64,000 bases of DNA from Neocallimastix lanati (nom. inval.). Lineage: Eukaryota; Neocallimastigomycota; Neocallimastigomycetes; Neocallimastigales; Neocallimastigaceae. The translations under genes and the position numbers were made by a program. Below, in pieces: positions 1-13,532 of this stretch; the first letter of the stretch is position 1; each line of letters starts with the position of its first letter. The notes below the pieces were generated by a model. That model did no database searches. It was not told the origin of the DNA and saw nothing but the letters and a program-made list of their open reading frames with translations. The stretch spans positions 3,592,501 to 3,656,500 of the forward strand of contig JACVTC010000003.1 of NCBI GenBank assembly GCA_016946835.1, in the 5' to 3' direction.

Positions 1-575
1 TACATAAATCAAAATGTTACATTAATTAAAAATATATTAATTAAAAATTAATAAAACAACACATAAATCGATATGTTACATTAATTAAAAATATGTATTA
101 AAATATATTAATTATTATTGTTATTATTTATTATTTATTATTATTTTGTCATTAATTTATGATATAATAAAAATTTTTATCACTTTTATCAATAATTAAT
201 AATTCATCATATAATTAATAGTAATTTTAAATACAAAATATTTTTATATTAACAACTTCATCATTCAAATATAATAAATATATTATATGTATATTAATAT
301 GAAATATATGTATATTAATATGAAATATATATTTTTAATAAATATATATATTTAAATATAAAAAAAAAAAAAAAATTTTTTTATTATTATTATCATAAAT
401 TAATCATTTTATTATCTTTTTCTTACGTTTAACATTTTATAATAAATACTAAAATGGAAAAAAAATAATAATAATAAACTTTAATTCGTTTACTTTTTCT
501 ATAATTTCATTAAAATTGCTTTTAAACCAGGAATGAATAAATAAAATATTTAAGGAATCATGGTAATATTATAAA

Positions 576-612
<37 letters not shown>

Positions 613-2800
613 TAACTAAAAAATAAAAATAAACTTTTTTTATTTATTTATAATGTATATATTATTTTATTCAAATTTTATAGATTAAATAGACAAAAAG
701 GAAATTTTTCTTTAAATAATTAAAATAACTAAATAAAAAAGTATAATAAAATATCTTCATTAATTATGAGTTATACTTTATAATTTTTATATAATATAAA
801 CATATTATATTTATTTAAACATTATTATTTAATATATTATTTGAAATTATCATAATTATTTGAAATTATCATAATTATTTGAAATTATCATAATTATGTG
901 GAATTATTATAATTATTTGAAATTAGTAATACTATAATGATAATACCATTGATACTATTAATATTATTGGATTAAATTGAAAAATAGAAATTAATAATTA
1001 ATGTAACTTTAAAATTTATAAAAAAAATGTCAATAATTAAATATTAAGTTATATTAATTTTTTATGATATATAAACTGTAATTTTCATAATATTTAAAAT
1101 TATCATAATATCATATCATAATAATTACTGGCTATAGTAATTAATAATATTAAAAAAATGCTAATTAACAATTACTCTATATAAATATATATAAATATAT
1201 TAAATTATACTAAATTATTTATTCTATTTTCCAATATTAAGATATGAATTATATTCTATATTATTTTAATTTATAAACTTAATTTCATATTTTTTTATCA
1301 GATTCTGTATTAAAACAATTATATTAAAAATTATCAATTATCAAACCTTAATTTAATTATTTTTTTTAATAAAGTTCCTCTTTTAGATATATGAATTTTT
1401 TCCTTTTAAATATAATTAAAGTATTCAATAAAATATATAAAAGTCAATATTAATTAATATAATATTTAAGATAGCATTCTTTATATTAAATATCGTATTT
1501 ATTAATAAGTTAAAATTACATCATAGGTAGTTTTTATTTTTTATGATTTATATATAAACTAGTTATGTTCAATTTAATAATAAAATTATTTTAATTATCA
1601 AAAGTAGCTATTTCAAATATATCTTATATACTATCATATAATATTTATTTATTTACTTATTTATTCACTTATATATTTATTTACTTATATATTTATTTAT
1701 TTATTTATTCACTTATTTATTTAATTTTTTATTCATTAATTTATTAATATTAATTGAATTTTTAAAATTTTTAAATTACTTAAAGTTTAATAATTATTTA
1801 TTATTTATTAGTTTTAAAGTTTTTATTATAATAACTTAATATATATATATGTTTATATATGTTTATATATAAAAAATACAGTATCTTTATTGGTTTTTTA
1901 TTAAGCAAAGTATTTAAACTTTTTTTTAATTTGTTATTGTTATTTACAGGAACGTTTCACAAAAAACCATATATGAACTTAATTTTCTAATATTTCTTTA
2001 TGACACTCTAAAGCATTAAGAAAAATAAAATGAATAAAATAATTATCAGGAAAATGTTCATTGTTCATTGTGACATTTTATTTTATTTATTATCGTATTA
2101 ATGTAGATCTTTTCCATATCTAGTAAGAAAAAATATTTAAATAAACTTAAATTATTATTAATAGTATTGCATAGTAAAGTCATAAAAGTCATAAAGAAGC
2201 ATAATAATCATCATATCAAAGCATATAATAAACTTTATTTATTATTGTTTTTCCATTATTTATATTATTAATATAATCAAGTAATTATAACTTATCAAGA
2301 CTATATAAATAAAAGAATTTCACGAAAATAATTCCTCTATTTCTAAAATAAATATATAAGAAAATTTTTTTATTTTATTAATTATATTTATATTAATTTT
2401 AATATAAATTTAAAAAAAAAAAAAAAAAGAACTATTAATAAAATTGTATATAAATATATCACAAAAAATAACAATTATAAAAAAAAACTTTAAAATTTAT
2501 TTATATATTACTATATAATTACAAAAATACATAGTAATTATTAAATTTTTATTTTTCGAAATATTAAACAATAATAAAAATCAGTATTAAATCTATAATT
2601 TATTGAGAATTAAACATTTAAAAAAAGATTTTTTTAAAGAAATAATAAAAAGGATCTATAAATAAATTAATGATATTTATTTATATAAAAAAAAAAAATA
2701 TTAATTTAATTTATAACTAGCTAAAATATTATTTAAACAAAGTTTATTAATAAAATTAATAAATAAAATAAAATATAAAGAATAAAATAATCAAAAATTC

Positions 2801-2832
<32 letters not shown>

Positions 2833-2884
2833 TTGCAAAATATAATAAAAAAAAAATTATATAATAAAATATTTATATATAAAA
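1..2884. other. Gene-free A+T-rich stretch
   Basis: No coding sequence recognised. It holds A/T runs, a TTTA-rich microsatellite around 1640-1735, and a 19-bp tandem array at 841-925 listed separately. The last 400 bases run straight into the chitin-binding gene and must contain its promoter, but no element stands out against the base composition. Confidence 0.7.
841..925. repeat. 19-bp tandem repeat, about 4.5 copies
   Basis: The unit TTGAAATTATCATAATTAT repeats exactly at 841-859, 860-878 and 879-897. A fourth, diverged copy lies at 898-916 and a partial copy follows. It is not coding in any obvious frame. Confidence 0.9.
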
Positions 2885-3910
2885 ATGAGAAATATAATAA
2901 AACTAATTTCAATTTTAAATCTTGCATTATTAAGCTTTGGAAATAAAGAATCAATAAATGATTCAAAGAATGACTTAACTAACATACTATATACCAACGA
3001 AATAACAAAAAATAAAATAAGCGATATACCGATTAAAAAAAGTAATAATGAAATGAAAAACTCAAATAATAATAACGATACCGATAATGACTTCTTTAAT
3101 CAAAATGTAACAGGTAAAGATTATCCTGGTATTCCTTGTTTCGATCTTGAAAATAAATATTGTACCATAAATTTCTCAGAAATTGGTCCAATAACTTATA
3201 ACGGTTTTCAAAATTGTTTTATATATTATCCATTCGCTGGAATAGTTGATATAGAAGATAGTAAGAAGGAAATAAATTTTGATTTAAATGCTTCTTTAGG
3301 GTGTATAATTAATAAGCAACTCTTTGGTTATGTTCAATATGTTAATATCAAAGGTTCCACGGATAAACTAACTACAGATACCCTAACACTTCCTGAACAT
3401 ATAACATTAAAGCAAGGAGAGAATATTATTGAACATAATAATATATCATTAAATATTGTACTTAGTGATTGTGATGATGTATGGACAGTAAAAGCAAATG
3501 ATGATGAAATTAATTGTCATACAACACCAATGGCTATAAGTACTGATGGTCGATGTGGCTATATAGATGATAAAATGATACTATGTGAGAATGAATGTTG
3601 TGGGGAAGATGGTCAATGTGGCACAACCACAGAATATTGTAATAATACATGCCAACCATTTGGAATTTGTGGTGATCTTACTTCTTCACTCTTAGAAAAA
3701 GAAATTTCAACGGATGGTCGCTGTGGACCAGCTAATGGTAAATCTTGTCCTGGTAATGAATGTTGTTCCAGAGATGGTTACTGTGGAACAACACCAGAAC
3801 ATTGTGATTTTGGTTGTCAATTACCATTTGGGGTATGCTCTAATTATTTTTATGTCGCTTCTAAATGGGCTTATATGAATTACCAAGAAGATTATATGGA
3901 AGATAATTAA
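2885..3910 (+). CDS. Secreted protein with two chitin-binding type-1 (CBM18/hevein) domains
   Basis: A 341-aa single-exon protein. It begins with a hydrophobic signal peptide (about residues 1-20), then an Asn/Lys/Ser-rich linker (25-75), a middle region (about 80-210) with scattered cysteines that I do not recognise, and two hevein-like domains at 218-262 and 274-318. Each domain starts STDGRCG and has the CBM18 cysteine spacing with the NECC/DG(Q/Y)CGTT core. This fold binds chitin or N-acetylglucosamine polymers. Together with the signal peptide it suggests a secreted or wall-bound protein that may bind the fungus's own chitin or shield it. The start is the first ATG after a long A-rich leader. 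No catalytic domain is visible. A 46-nt A run at 3950-3995 follows the stop. The domain calls are firm; the biological role is inferred. Confidence 0.9.
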   Translation: MRNIIKLISILNLALLSFGNKESINDSKNDLTNILYTNEITKNKISDIPIKKSNNEMKNSNNNNDTDNDFFNQNVTGKDYPGIPCFDLENKYCTINFSEIGPITYNGFQNCFIYYPFAGIVDIEDSKKEINFDLNASLGCIINKQLFGYVQYVNIKGSTDKLTTDTLTLPEHITLKQGENIIEHNNISLNIVLSDCDDVWTVKANDDEINCHTTPMAISTDGRCGYIDDKMILCENECCGEDGQCGTTTEYCNNTCQPFGICGDLTSSLLEKEISTDGRCGPANGKSCPGNECCSRDGYCGTTPEHCDFGCQLPFGVCSNYFYVASKWAYMNYQEDYMEDN

Positions 3911-3946
3911 AGTTTATATATATATATATATATAAGTAATATTTTA

Positions 3947-3997
<51 letters not shown>

Positions 3998-4306
3998 AAA
4001 TTTTCTAAATAACGATGATTTAATATTGGGATAAATAATTTTTAAAAGTAAATAATTTATACATACATATAATATATATATATAATAAAAGATAAATGTC
4101 TTTCAGTCTACTATTACAAAAAAATTTTTTTTTAATTTATTTAAAGTAACACTTTAGAAATTAAATTAACTATAGTTAATCTTGAGTAGGTTATTATTTT
4201 TAGTTTTATTATTCCTGTTATAAAAGAATTCATATCAAAATATATATATTTTTATATTTAAAAATAAATAATATTTAAGTAATATTTATATGTAAATATA
4301 ATTTAA

Positions 4307-4354
<48 letters not shown>

Positions 4355-4835
4355 AAATAATAATTATCAACGTCAAGCATGTACATAGAAATAAAATCCA
4401 ATTATTATTTATAAATAAAAAAAATAATATTAATAATAATAATAATAATAATAAATAAAATATAAAATATAAAAAAAAAAAAAAAAGTAATTAAAAAATA
4501 AATATTAAAAATGAATGTTTATTGAATATTTTATTATTTTTTTTTTCTTTTTTTTCTTTGTTTTTCTTGGTTTTATTTTTTTTTTTTTTTTTTAAGATAT
4601 AATTTAATATTAGTATTTTTATTTTTATTTAAGAATAAAGAGTATTCTTTATTAACTATAAATGAATTTAAAAATTTTATATTATCACTACAGAATTATA
4701 TTAATTTATATAATATAGATCTATTTTAAAATATGAAAATAATGGTCTGTATCTGTGTTAAGAAGAGGTTTATAAATTTTATATATTATGGTTTTCACTT
4801 TTCTTATAATTTAGTAATAATAGGAAATAAAATAG

Positions 4836-4900
<65 letters not shown>

Positions 4901-4957
4901 AATATAATATATAAAAATATAAAATATAAAATATAAAATATAAAATATAAAAATTAA

Positions 4958-5001
<44 letters not shown>

Positions 5002-5270
5002 GAAGATAAAAGATAGAAGATAGAAGATATATAATAAAAATAAATTTTTAAAAAAAAAATATATATATATTTTTATGGAATTATTTTATAGATATTATAT
5101 ATATATATATAATTGTTAAATAATCCATATAGTAAACGTATATTATAAGTTGTACCACATTATTATTATTAATATATAACTAACACTAATATTATATTTC
5201 AAATAAAAAAGTTTTCTTAAATAAAAATACAAAATAAATAAATAAATTTAGAAGCAAAAACAAAAAAAAA

Positions 5271-5303
<33 letters not shown>

Positions 5304-6690
5304 ATATGATATGACCTCGAAGAATTAAACAATTTAGGAATTAACGACGATTACACATTTAATTATATTAAGAAAAAATTGAATGCAATTAACGATTTCA
5401 AAATATGAAATTCATATATTATTAAAAATAATAATAAGTATTAGTTTGTAAATAATATAAATAATAATACTTATTATTTTCTTTTTATGATTTATTTAAT
5501 TGAATAATTAATATTATAATTATTTAAAATAATTAAAATTTCATAATGCTAACAGGCCTATATTCAATATCCTCAAGTAATATAGATAATATATAATGAT
5601 ACAAATTAGAATCAAATTAAATTCAGTTGTTTTATGTATATATATATATATATATATTTAAAATTTTAACAGATATTATATATATTAGGATCGGTTTATT
5701 TACTAATTTATCTAATTTAGTTTAGCATTAACATTATTTTTTAAATTTGTTAAAAAATATTTATATTGGATACTTTAGTCTTTTTTTTTTTTTTAATTGA
5801 ATACAGTGATTATTAACATTATAATATTTAAAAAAAAAATAATTTTTTTTCTTTTTTTTTTTTTTTTTATTTTAAATATATAATTTGTTGTATAGTTTTG
5901 TGATGTCGCTTTTTTTGTTTTATTTTACTTTTTTTTTTTTTTTTATTTCTTTTTTTTTTTTTTTTTTTTATTATATTAATTTCAAAATTACTTTGAACGG
6001 AAAACGTAAAATTAATTTATAAAAAATATAAAATAACCAACAATTATTTTATAAAGTGTATAATTATTATTCAGTTGCTATTATTGGGTTATATAATACA
6101 ATTAAAATAATATTGTTAACTTATGCAAACGATAAATAGTAATAACAGTTATTATTATTGTTATTATTATTATTGAAATTTAATTTATAACTATTTTATA
6201 TATATAAAAATAAATTACTTGGTATATAAAGTTTAATTTTTAAAACAATGTAATTATTTTGAGAATAAAATATGATATTATAAGCGAACATTTAAAAATA
6301 AAATAATAATAATAGCTATTAAAATGAAATGAAATATATATAAAAAAAAAAAAAATGTTTTTGGTCAATATATATCAATATCTGTACATTTTTACTTATT
6401 AATTAGATAAAAAGAATATTCAAAAAAATAACAAGGGTTAGAGAAATAAAATAGAATAAGAATAATAATTACAAAAAAATTATTATAATAATTATAATAA
6501 CAATTATAATAAAAACTTTTAAAAAAAAGAAAAGTTTTTTTTTTTTTTTTTTTTGTGTTTCTTCTTTAAATAATTTTTATTTCTTTAAATCCTTCATTAA
6601 TTTAATGAATTTATGTATTTAGATAATTCATTGCTTATAAATATATTTATTTATTAATAAAATATTATAATTTTCTTATTTTTTTTTTTT
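3911..6690. other. Gene-free stretch with very long A runs
   Basis: It contains several unbroken A runs, including 3950-3995 (46 nt) and 4836-4895 (60 nt, the longest I noticed in the window), others near 4312-4350 and 4962-4999, and T runs at 5850-5970. The only coding-like island is the short frame at 5316-5408, listed separately. Confidence 0.7.
5316..5408 (+). pseudogene. Possible orphan coding fragment (30 codons)
   Basis: A 30-codon open frame, LEELNNLGINDDYTF... ending with TGA, has a much more balanced codon composition than its A/T surroundings. It begins abruptly beside a long A run and has no start codon. It looks like a leftover exon or a truncated gene end. I do not recognise the family, and chance cannot be excluded. 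Confidence 0.3.
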
Positions 6691-6919
6691 ATATTATTAG
6701 TAATACTCCCTTATCCTCTTCTTACTCTCTTTTTTTATATATATATATATATATATTATTAGTAATACTCCCTTATCCTCTTCTTAACTCTTTTTTTTTT
6801 TTTTTTTATATTATTAGTAATACTCCCTTATCCTCTTCTTAACTCTTTTTTTTTTTTTTTTTTATATTATTAGTAATACTCCCTTATCCTCTTCTTACTT
6901 TTTTTTTTTTTTTTTTTTT
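6691..6919. repeat. Tandem repeat of about 55-60 bp, four copies, 3' of the glycosyltransferase gene
   Basis: Four units each begin TATTATTAGTAATACTCCCT, continue TATCCTCTTCTTA..., and end in a T-rich or TA-rich spacer of varying length (starts near 6692, 6753, 6808 and 6863). The unique part is nearly identical between units, so the array is young. The spacer accounts for the length differences. It lies about 110 bp past the stop codon of the minus-strand gene at 7029. Confidence 0.85.
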
Positions 6920-7028
6920 GGAATAACGTTATATTTATAATTAATGGTAAAAAAAAAATTATTTATTTATTTATATGTAAAATGAAAAAATATAGAGATA
7001 ATATATTATTATATTATATACAAAAATT

Positions 7029-8153
7029 TTATGGCACCTTTATCTGTTCAATTCTATCTACTACTTCATCCATGGATATTTGTTTTTTTAATTTTTCTGA
7101 TATTTCAACAGCTTTCTTTTTCATTTCTTTATTTGCATATACTTCACACGCTGCCTTATATAAATTGGTTCCACTATTCATAACAGCACGAATTTTTTTA
7201 CCAATACCAAGAGCTTCAATTCTTTTTCCATTTTCCAATTGATCATTGATGATGGGCATAGCGACCATAGGTACCCCATACCATAAAGCTTCATTTACGC
7301 TATTCATTCCACAATGTGTTAAAAATACATCAGTGTGTGTAAGAACTTCGATTTGTGGAACATAGTTATAGACATACACATTTTCCGGTATTTTCCCCAG
7401 AGATTCAATGGGTACTTTTGCAATATTTAAAATAACTGAGAATTCTGTATCACCAAAAGACTTGATACATTTCATGCAAAAATTTTTATTACTAATAATG
7501 CTTCCTAATGAAATATATATTATGGGATGTTTCATTTTTTCATAAGGAATGACTATATCACTTTTTTGTATTTCAGGCTTTGGTACTATGAATAAATACG
7601 TTTCATCGAATGATTCTCTTTTATTTTGAAAAGAATCTGGAACATAAACAATGTTTAATTCAGGCTTGGACTTAAGGATACCATCAATGAGACAGTGATT
7701 TTCAAAGCCAAGTTTTTCAGTTTTACTTTTAGGAAGTACTTGAATATCAATTAGCTTAGCTGACATCTTAAAAATAAATGTTGTATCCTTAAACGTTTCA
7801 TCTGACCATGCTGACTGTGAAAATTGTCTTACACAGGGAATATGTTTTCTCTTTGCAATTTCAATTCCAGGATAAAAAAACATTTCATAAATCAAAAGAT
7901 CGAATGTTTCGGTCATGGAGAGAGCAGTGTGATATGCTGCCATAAAACAAAGTTTCTTCTTTTCTTTTTCACTTGGATTGGTAGGATAATCTTTATATGG
8001 AATAAATTTAGCACCTGTTTTCTCTATTGCTTCACGAAATTGTTCCGCATTAATATAAACTACGGTGTGACCTCGTTGTATCAATTTTTCAGTCAATGGA
8101 AGAGTTGGATTGGTATGTCCAAAAAAGGGTAAGTTAATCATTAATATTTTCAT
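7029..8153 (-). CDS. GT1-family (UDP-)glycosyltransferase, bacterial MGT/YjiC type
   Basis: A 374-aa protein. The frame stays open to 8210, but I place the start at the ATG at 8153, because the mature fold begins right there (MKILMINLPFFGHTNPTLPL) and the upstream 19 codons are not family-like. Features of GT-B glycosyltransferases of family GT1: an N-terminal beta strand with GHTNP and the catalytic-type histidine (residue 12-13), a central ISLGS strand, and the donor-site signature around residues 278-315 (LTHCGMNSVNEALWYGVPM..., then ND.LENG). These enzymes move a sugar from a nucleotide sugar to a small acceptor such as a macrolide, flavonoid or sterol. The acceptor cannot be read from sequence. 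There is no signal peptide or membrane anchor, so it is probably cytosolic. Length, lack of introns and compact C-terminus resemble the bacterial branch rather than eukaryotic sterol glucosyltransferases, so transfer from bacteria is plausible but untested. Confidence 0.88.
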   Translation of the reverse strand: MKILMINLPFFGHTNPTLPLTEKLIQRGHTVVYINAEQFREAIEKTGAKFIPYKDYPTNPSEKEKKKLCFMAAYHTALSMTETFDLLIYEMFFYPGIEIAKRKHIPCVRQFSQSAWSDETFKDTTFIFKMSAKLIDIQVLPKSKTEKLGFENHCLIDGILKSKPELNIVYVPDSFQNKRESFDETYLFIVPKPEIQKSDIVIPYEKMKHPIIYISLGSIISNKNFCMKCIKSFGDTEFSVILNIAKVPIESLGKIPENVYVYNYVPQIEVLTHTDVFLTHCGMNSVNEALWYGVPMVAMPIINDQLENGKRIEALGIGKKIRAVMNSGTNLYKAACEVYANKEMKKKAVEISEKLKKQISMDEVVDRIEQIKVP

Positions 8154-8210
8154 TATTTTTATTTTTAATAAATAGGTAAAAGTCTCACTTCTATTAAACT
8201 TTAATACCAA

Positions 8211-10015
<1,805 letters not shown>

Positions 10016-10019
10016 TATT

Positions 10020-10922
10020 CTGTCTAATTTTACTATATCTTCTGGGAGTTCAGAATATAAATAACTATCATTAAGGATCTCTTTTTAAATCTGGTAATTC
10101 CCATAGGAAATCAAAAAGTTTATTTAAATTTTTATTATTTCCTAAATCTATTTTTTTTTTTTTTCAAAATTCTCTAATTCAGAAAGAGCAAGATTAATTT
10201 TTGTCAAGTTATTGTCAAACTAACATCTAATAATTTTAAATTTTCAAATTGAGATATAAATGATAGAATTTCTGTTAATTACAAATTTTTCATATTTTTC
10301 AAATTCAATACATCTTTTGAAAGGCCCGAAAATCTTACATTTATTAAAATGGAGTAAATTCAAATCTTTAAATGCCTTATTTCTTTTGGTAATTTTAGTG
10401 AATTGTTTATATGTCATATTCAATTTAGTTAAATATTTTAAATTTCTAATTTCTTTTTAGAAATTCAATTGATTGATTGTTATACATATTCAATGTGGCT
10501 AAATTTGTTAAATTTTCTTATTTCTTTCGGTAATTTAATTATTTGATTGTCTTTCAAATTCAATTATTCTAAATTTATTAAATTTCCAATTTCTTTTGGT
10601 AATTCGGTTAATTCATTATATCTCATATCAAATGAAATTACATTTATTAAATTTCCTATTTCATTTGGTAATTCTGTTAAATGATTTCTTACAAGATTCA
10701 ATACAGTAAACTTTATTAAATGTCCAATTTCTTTCAGTAATTCTATTAACTTGATTACTGCCAAGATTCAATCCGGTTAGATTTGTTAAATTTTCAATTT
10801 CTTTTCTTAATTCAGTTATCTAATTTTTACCCAGATTCAATATGTTTAAATTTTTTAAATTTCCAAATTCTTTGAAAAATGATTAACATCCAAATTCAAT
10901 TCTTCTAAATTTATTAAATAGA
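10020..10922 (-). pseudogene. Leucine-rich-repeat gene, C-terminal part (decayed)
   Basis: On the minus strand the sequence repeats with a period near 69 bp (23 residues), giving units of the form N.LTELPKEIGNLINL.xLxL, the PS/SHOC2-type leucine-rich repeat. Frames are broken by stops and indels; the longest clean frame is 10564-10764 with about three repeats. The array ends abruptly at about 10922, where retrotransposon sequence begins, and resumes at about 12585. The two LRR pieces are therefore one gene split by an insertion, or by insertion with loss. Such proteins are usually scaffolds or small-GTPase partners. No intact domain remains. Confidence 0.85.
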
Positions 10923-12585
10923 TTAATAACTGCTCCAGTCCTCTCATTTACCAGATTATGGCAAAAAATTTATTATCCGAATTGATACATCAAGAAAGGG
11001 GATTGGAGGAGTGTTAATACAAAAGGATGAGGATGGAAATGAACCTTCTTTACATTTTGTTAGTAGAACTTTGAAGTCGGCTGAATCAAATTATAATGTT
11101 ACAGATTTAGAAGGACTTGCTGCTTTTTATTGTGTAAAAAAAAAAAAAAAAAAAAAAGAAAAAAAATTCAAACACTATATCTGTGGTGGTACACTTGAGC
11201 CGATATTAATAACAGATCACAAGCCATTAGTGGGATTCTTTAAGAATACAGAACCAACCTCCTCTAGACTCATTAAATGGATAATTTTTCTTAGTTCTCT
11301 AAAGGTGAAAGTGAAATATGAAGAAGGTAAGAAGAGCGTGGTCGCTAATGCTCTATCAAGATTAACAATGGATCTAGTAATACCCAATGATAAATCTATA
11401 TTAAGTACTGAGATTGAATTAATAAATGTAAACAGTGAACTAAAAGGGACAGTCAGAATCTAATAAGGATGATAATTTCCAATAATTATATAAATATACA
11501 AAATTTTATTAAGAATAAAATTATCGAAATAAATGGTACTAAATACTATAAGCAAGGTGACAGTCTTAGAAGAATAGCGGTAATCCCAGAAGAAAAATTA
11601 CGATTATTGGAGTCTTTACACAATATAGGTCACGAAGGAATTTTCAAAACATAATGTAGATTAAAACGTGACTACTATTGGAGCAACAAGAGCCGTGATG
11701 TGAAATTATACGTAAAGGGATGCCATAAATATCAAACTTACATGCCTCAAGCCTAAAACCAATACACAGAGGATATTCCTACTGCGCCAGTATTATCATT
11801 TTCAAGGGTAGGACTAGACTTTTTTGGGTCTTTGCCCACCACAAGGAGAGGAAACAATTATATAATAGTACTGGTGGATTATTTAACCAAGTGGGTAGAA
11901 GCAGAGCCCTTACAAAAGACGGAATCCGAGGATATTATAAGGTTCATGAAAGGGTTTTTTTTTTTTTTTTGCAAGACATGGAACCCCAGAACAACTAATA
12001 ACTGACAATGGCCCACAGTTTTGTTGGGATAAGACCAAGGCATTTTTAAGATCTCCATGACGATTTTGTTCGATTCATTACAACCTATCATCCTACCTCC
12101 AGTGGCGAAGTCAAGAACAGGAATAAGGAGATCTCTAAGTACTTAAGGATATTAGAAAATTCAGAAGAAGATTGGGATGACGTGCTACCAAGTGCTTTAT
12201 GGGTTCTCCGAACGTGTAAAAATGAAGTTACTAGATTCGGTAGTTTTGAGTTACTATATGGGAGAAAAGATTTACAGCCTTTCGAACTTGGATTGAATGT
12301 AGGAGGAATAAATAAAAATGAAGATGAAGAAGAGTATTGGATAAGGAAATTTATTAATCACCATAAATGGATAGAAGCAGCAATTAAAAATATTGAAACC
12401 GCCAACAAATTGAGAGCCGATTTTAAACCAGGAGATCTAATTCTAAAAAAAGACTTTAATAGAAAGAAATTGGACCCTTACTTTATTGGTCCACTAAAAT
12501 TAAAATCTTAACTAGAGTTGTGTCAATAAGCCCAAGGTACAACAACCACATACCAAATTTGGTGGAGAATCCGGGCGTTCTGGAT
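10923..12585 (+). mobile_element. Ty3/gypsy retrotransposon fragment (RT tail, RNase H, integrase), decayed
   Basis: Read on the plus strand, the fragment covers the end of reverse transcriptase (TAPVLS.PDYGKKFIIRID), RNase H (LHFVSRTLKSAESNY, TDLEGLAA, HYICGG, TDHKPL, SSRLIKWI, VVANALSRL; 11011-11463), the integrase zinc region (HNIGHEGIFKT; 11469-11654), the integrase core (GLDFFGS near 11812, TDNGPQF near 12002) and the C-terminal region (12182-12511). Order and motifs are those of Ty3/gypsy Pol. It is dead: several frameshifts and stops, the second cysteine of the zinc finger replaced by Tyr, and the third catalytic acidic residue (expected Glu after the GxxE motif near 12113) reads Lys. 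gag, protease, most of RT and both LTRs are missing. A 22-nt A run (11136-11157) and a 16-nt T run (11955-11970) interrupt conserved motifs. It is embedded in the LRR pseudogene. Confidence 0.9.
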
Positions 12586-13060
12586 TCTTCCTTTGTAAAT
12601 TCTATTGACTCATTATATGACATATTCAAAATTATTAAATTTTTTTTAGATTTACTATTTCTTTTTTATAATTTTATTAACTAATTACCACCAAGATTCA
12701 ATTTTAGTTAAACTTATTAAACTTCCAGCTTCTATTAGTAATTTAGTTAACTGATTACTTCCAAGACTCAAATTCAGTTAAGATTGCTAACTTTACTATT
12801 TCCTTCCGTAATTTAATTATTTAAATATTCAATTGTTCTAAATTTATTACATCCTATAATCAAAGTAGTTAAATTTGTTAATTTTTTCTATTTCTTTTGG
12901 TTATTCTGTTAAATTACCTTTCAAATTCAATTTAGTTCAACCTTAAGCACTGATTGGTATTTCCGATAGTTTTGAATATTGCAATAATAATATCTGTTCT
13001 TTTTAATAAAACTAAAAATATCACTGTGATAGATTTTATTTAAAAGAATATTCCTTGTAA
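12586..13060 (-). pseudogene. Leucine-rich-repeat gene, N-terminal part (decayed)
   Basis: Minus-strand leucine-rich repeats resume directly after the retrotransposon fragment and run to about 12960. They are preceded (towards 13060) by a short non-repeat segment that reads DIFSFIKKNRYYYCNIQNYR in one frame and may be the original N-terminus. Several stops and frameshifts are present. It pairs with the segment at 10020-10922. Confidence 0.75.
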
Positions 13061-13167
13061 TTTTTAAAGGTTTCCATTTTGAAATTACAACCTCTTGAAC
13101 ATTTTTAATTCTTTCAATTTATTCACATCAATTTCAATATTTTTTCCAGTATATTCTGACTTTTATC

Positions 13168-13202
<35 letters not shown>

Positions 13203-13500
13203 AGCATCAATACTATCTTTTATTTCATTATCCATTATTCCTATCAATTTTTTATCTTTATTTATTATTTTTTATATTATTATTATTATTGGTGATAAAT
13301 TTACTTTTCAGTCAAAACAAAATAAATATAAATAAATAAAAATAAAAATAAAAATAAGAATAACATTTGTTTTCATACATATATTTTTATCATTAATAAA
13401 AATTTAATATTTAAAAAAACATATGAAAAAAAAAAAAATGCTTATAAATTTAAAAAAAAAAATGAAAAAATACGAAATATAAAAATAATTAATACTAAAA

Positions 13501-13532
<32 letters not shown>

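Noticed and set aside
6982-7242. 86-codon plus-strand frame
   Set aside because: Overlaps the C-terminus of the glycosyltransferase on the other strand and has no family-like sequence.
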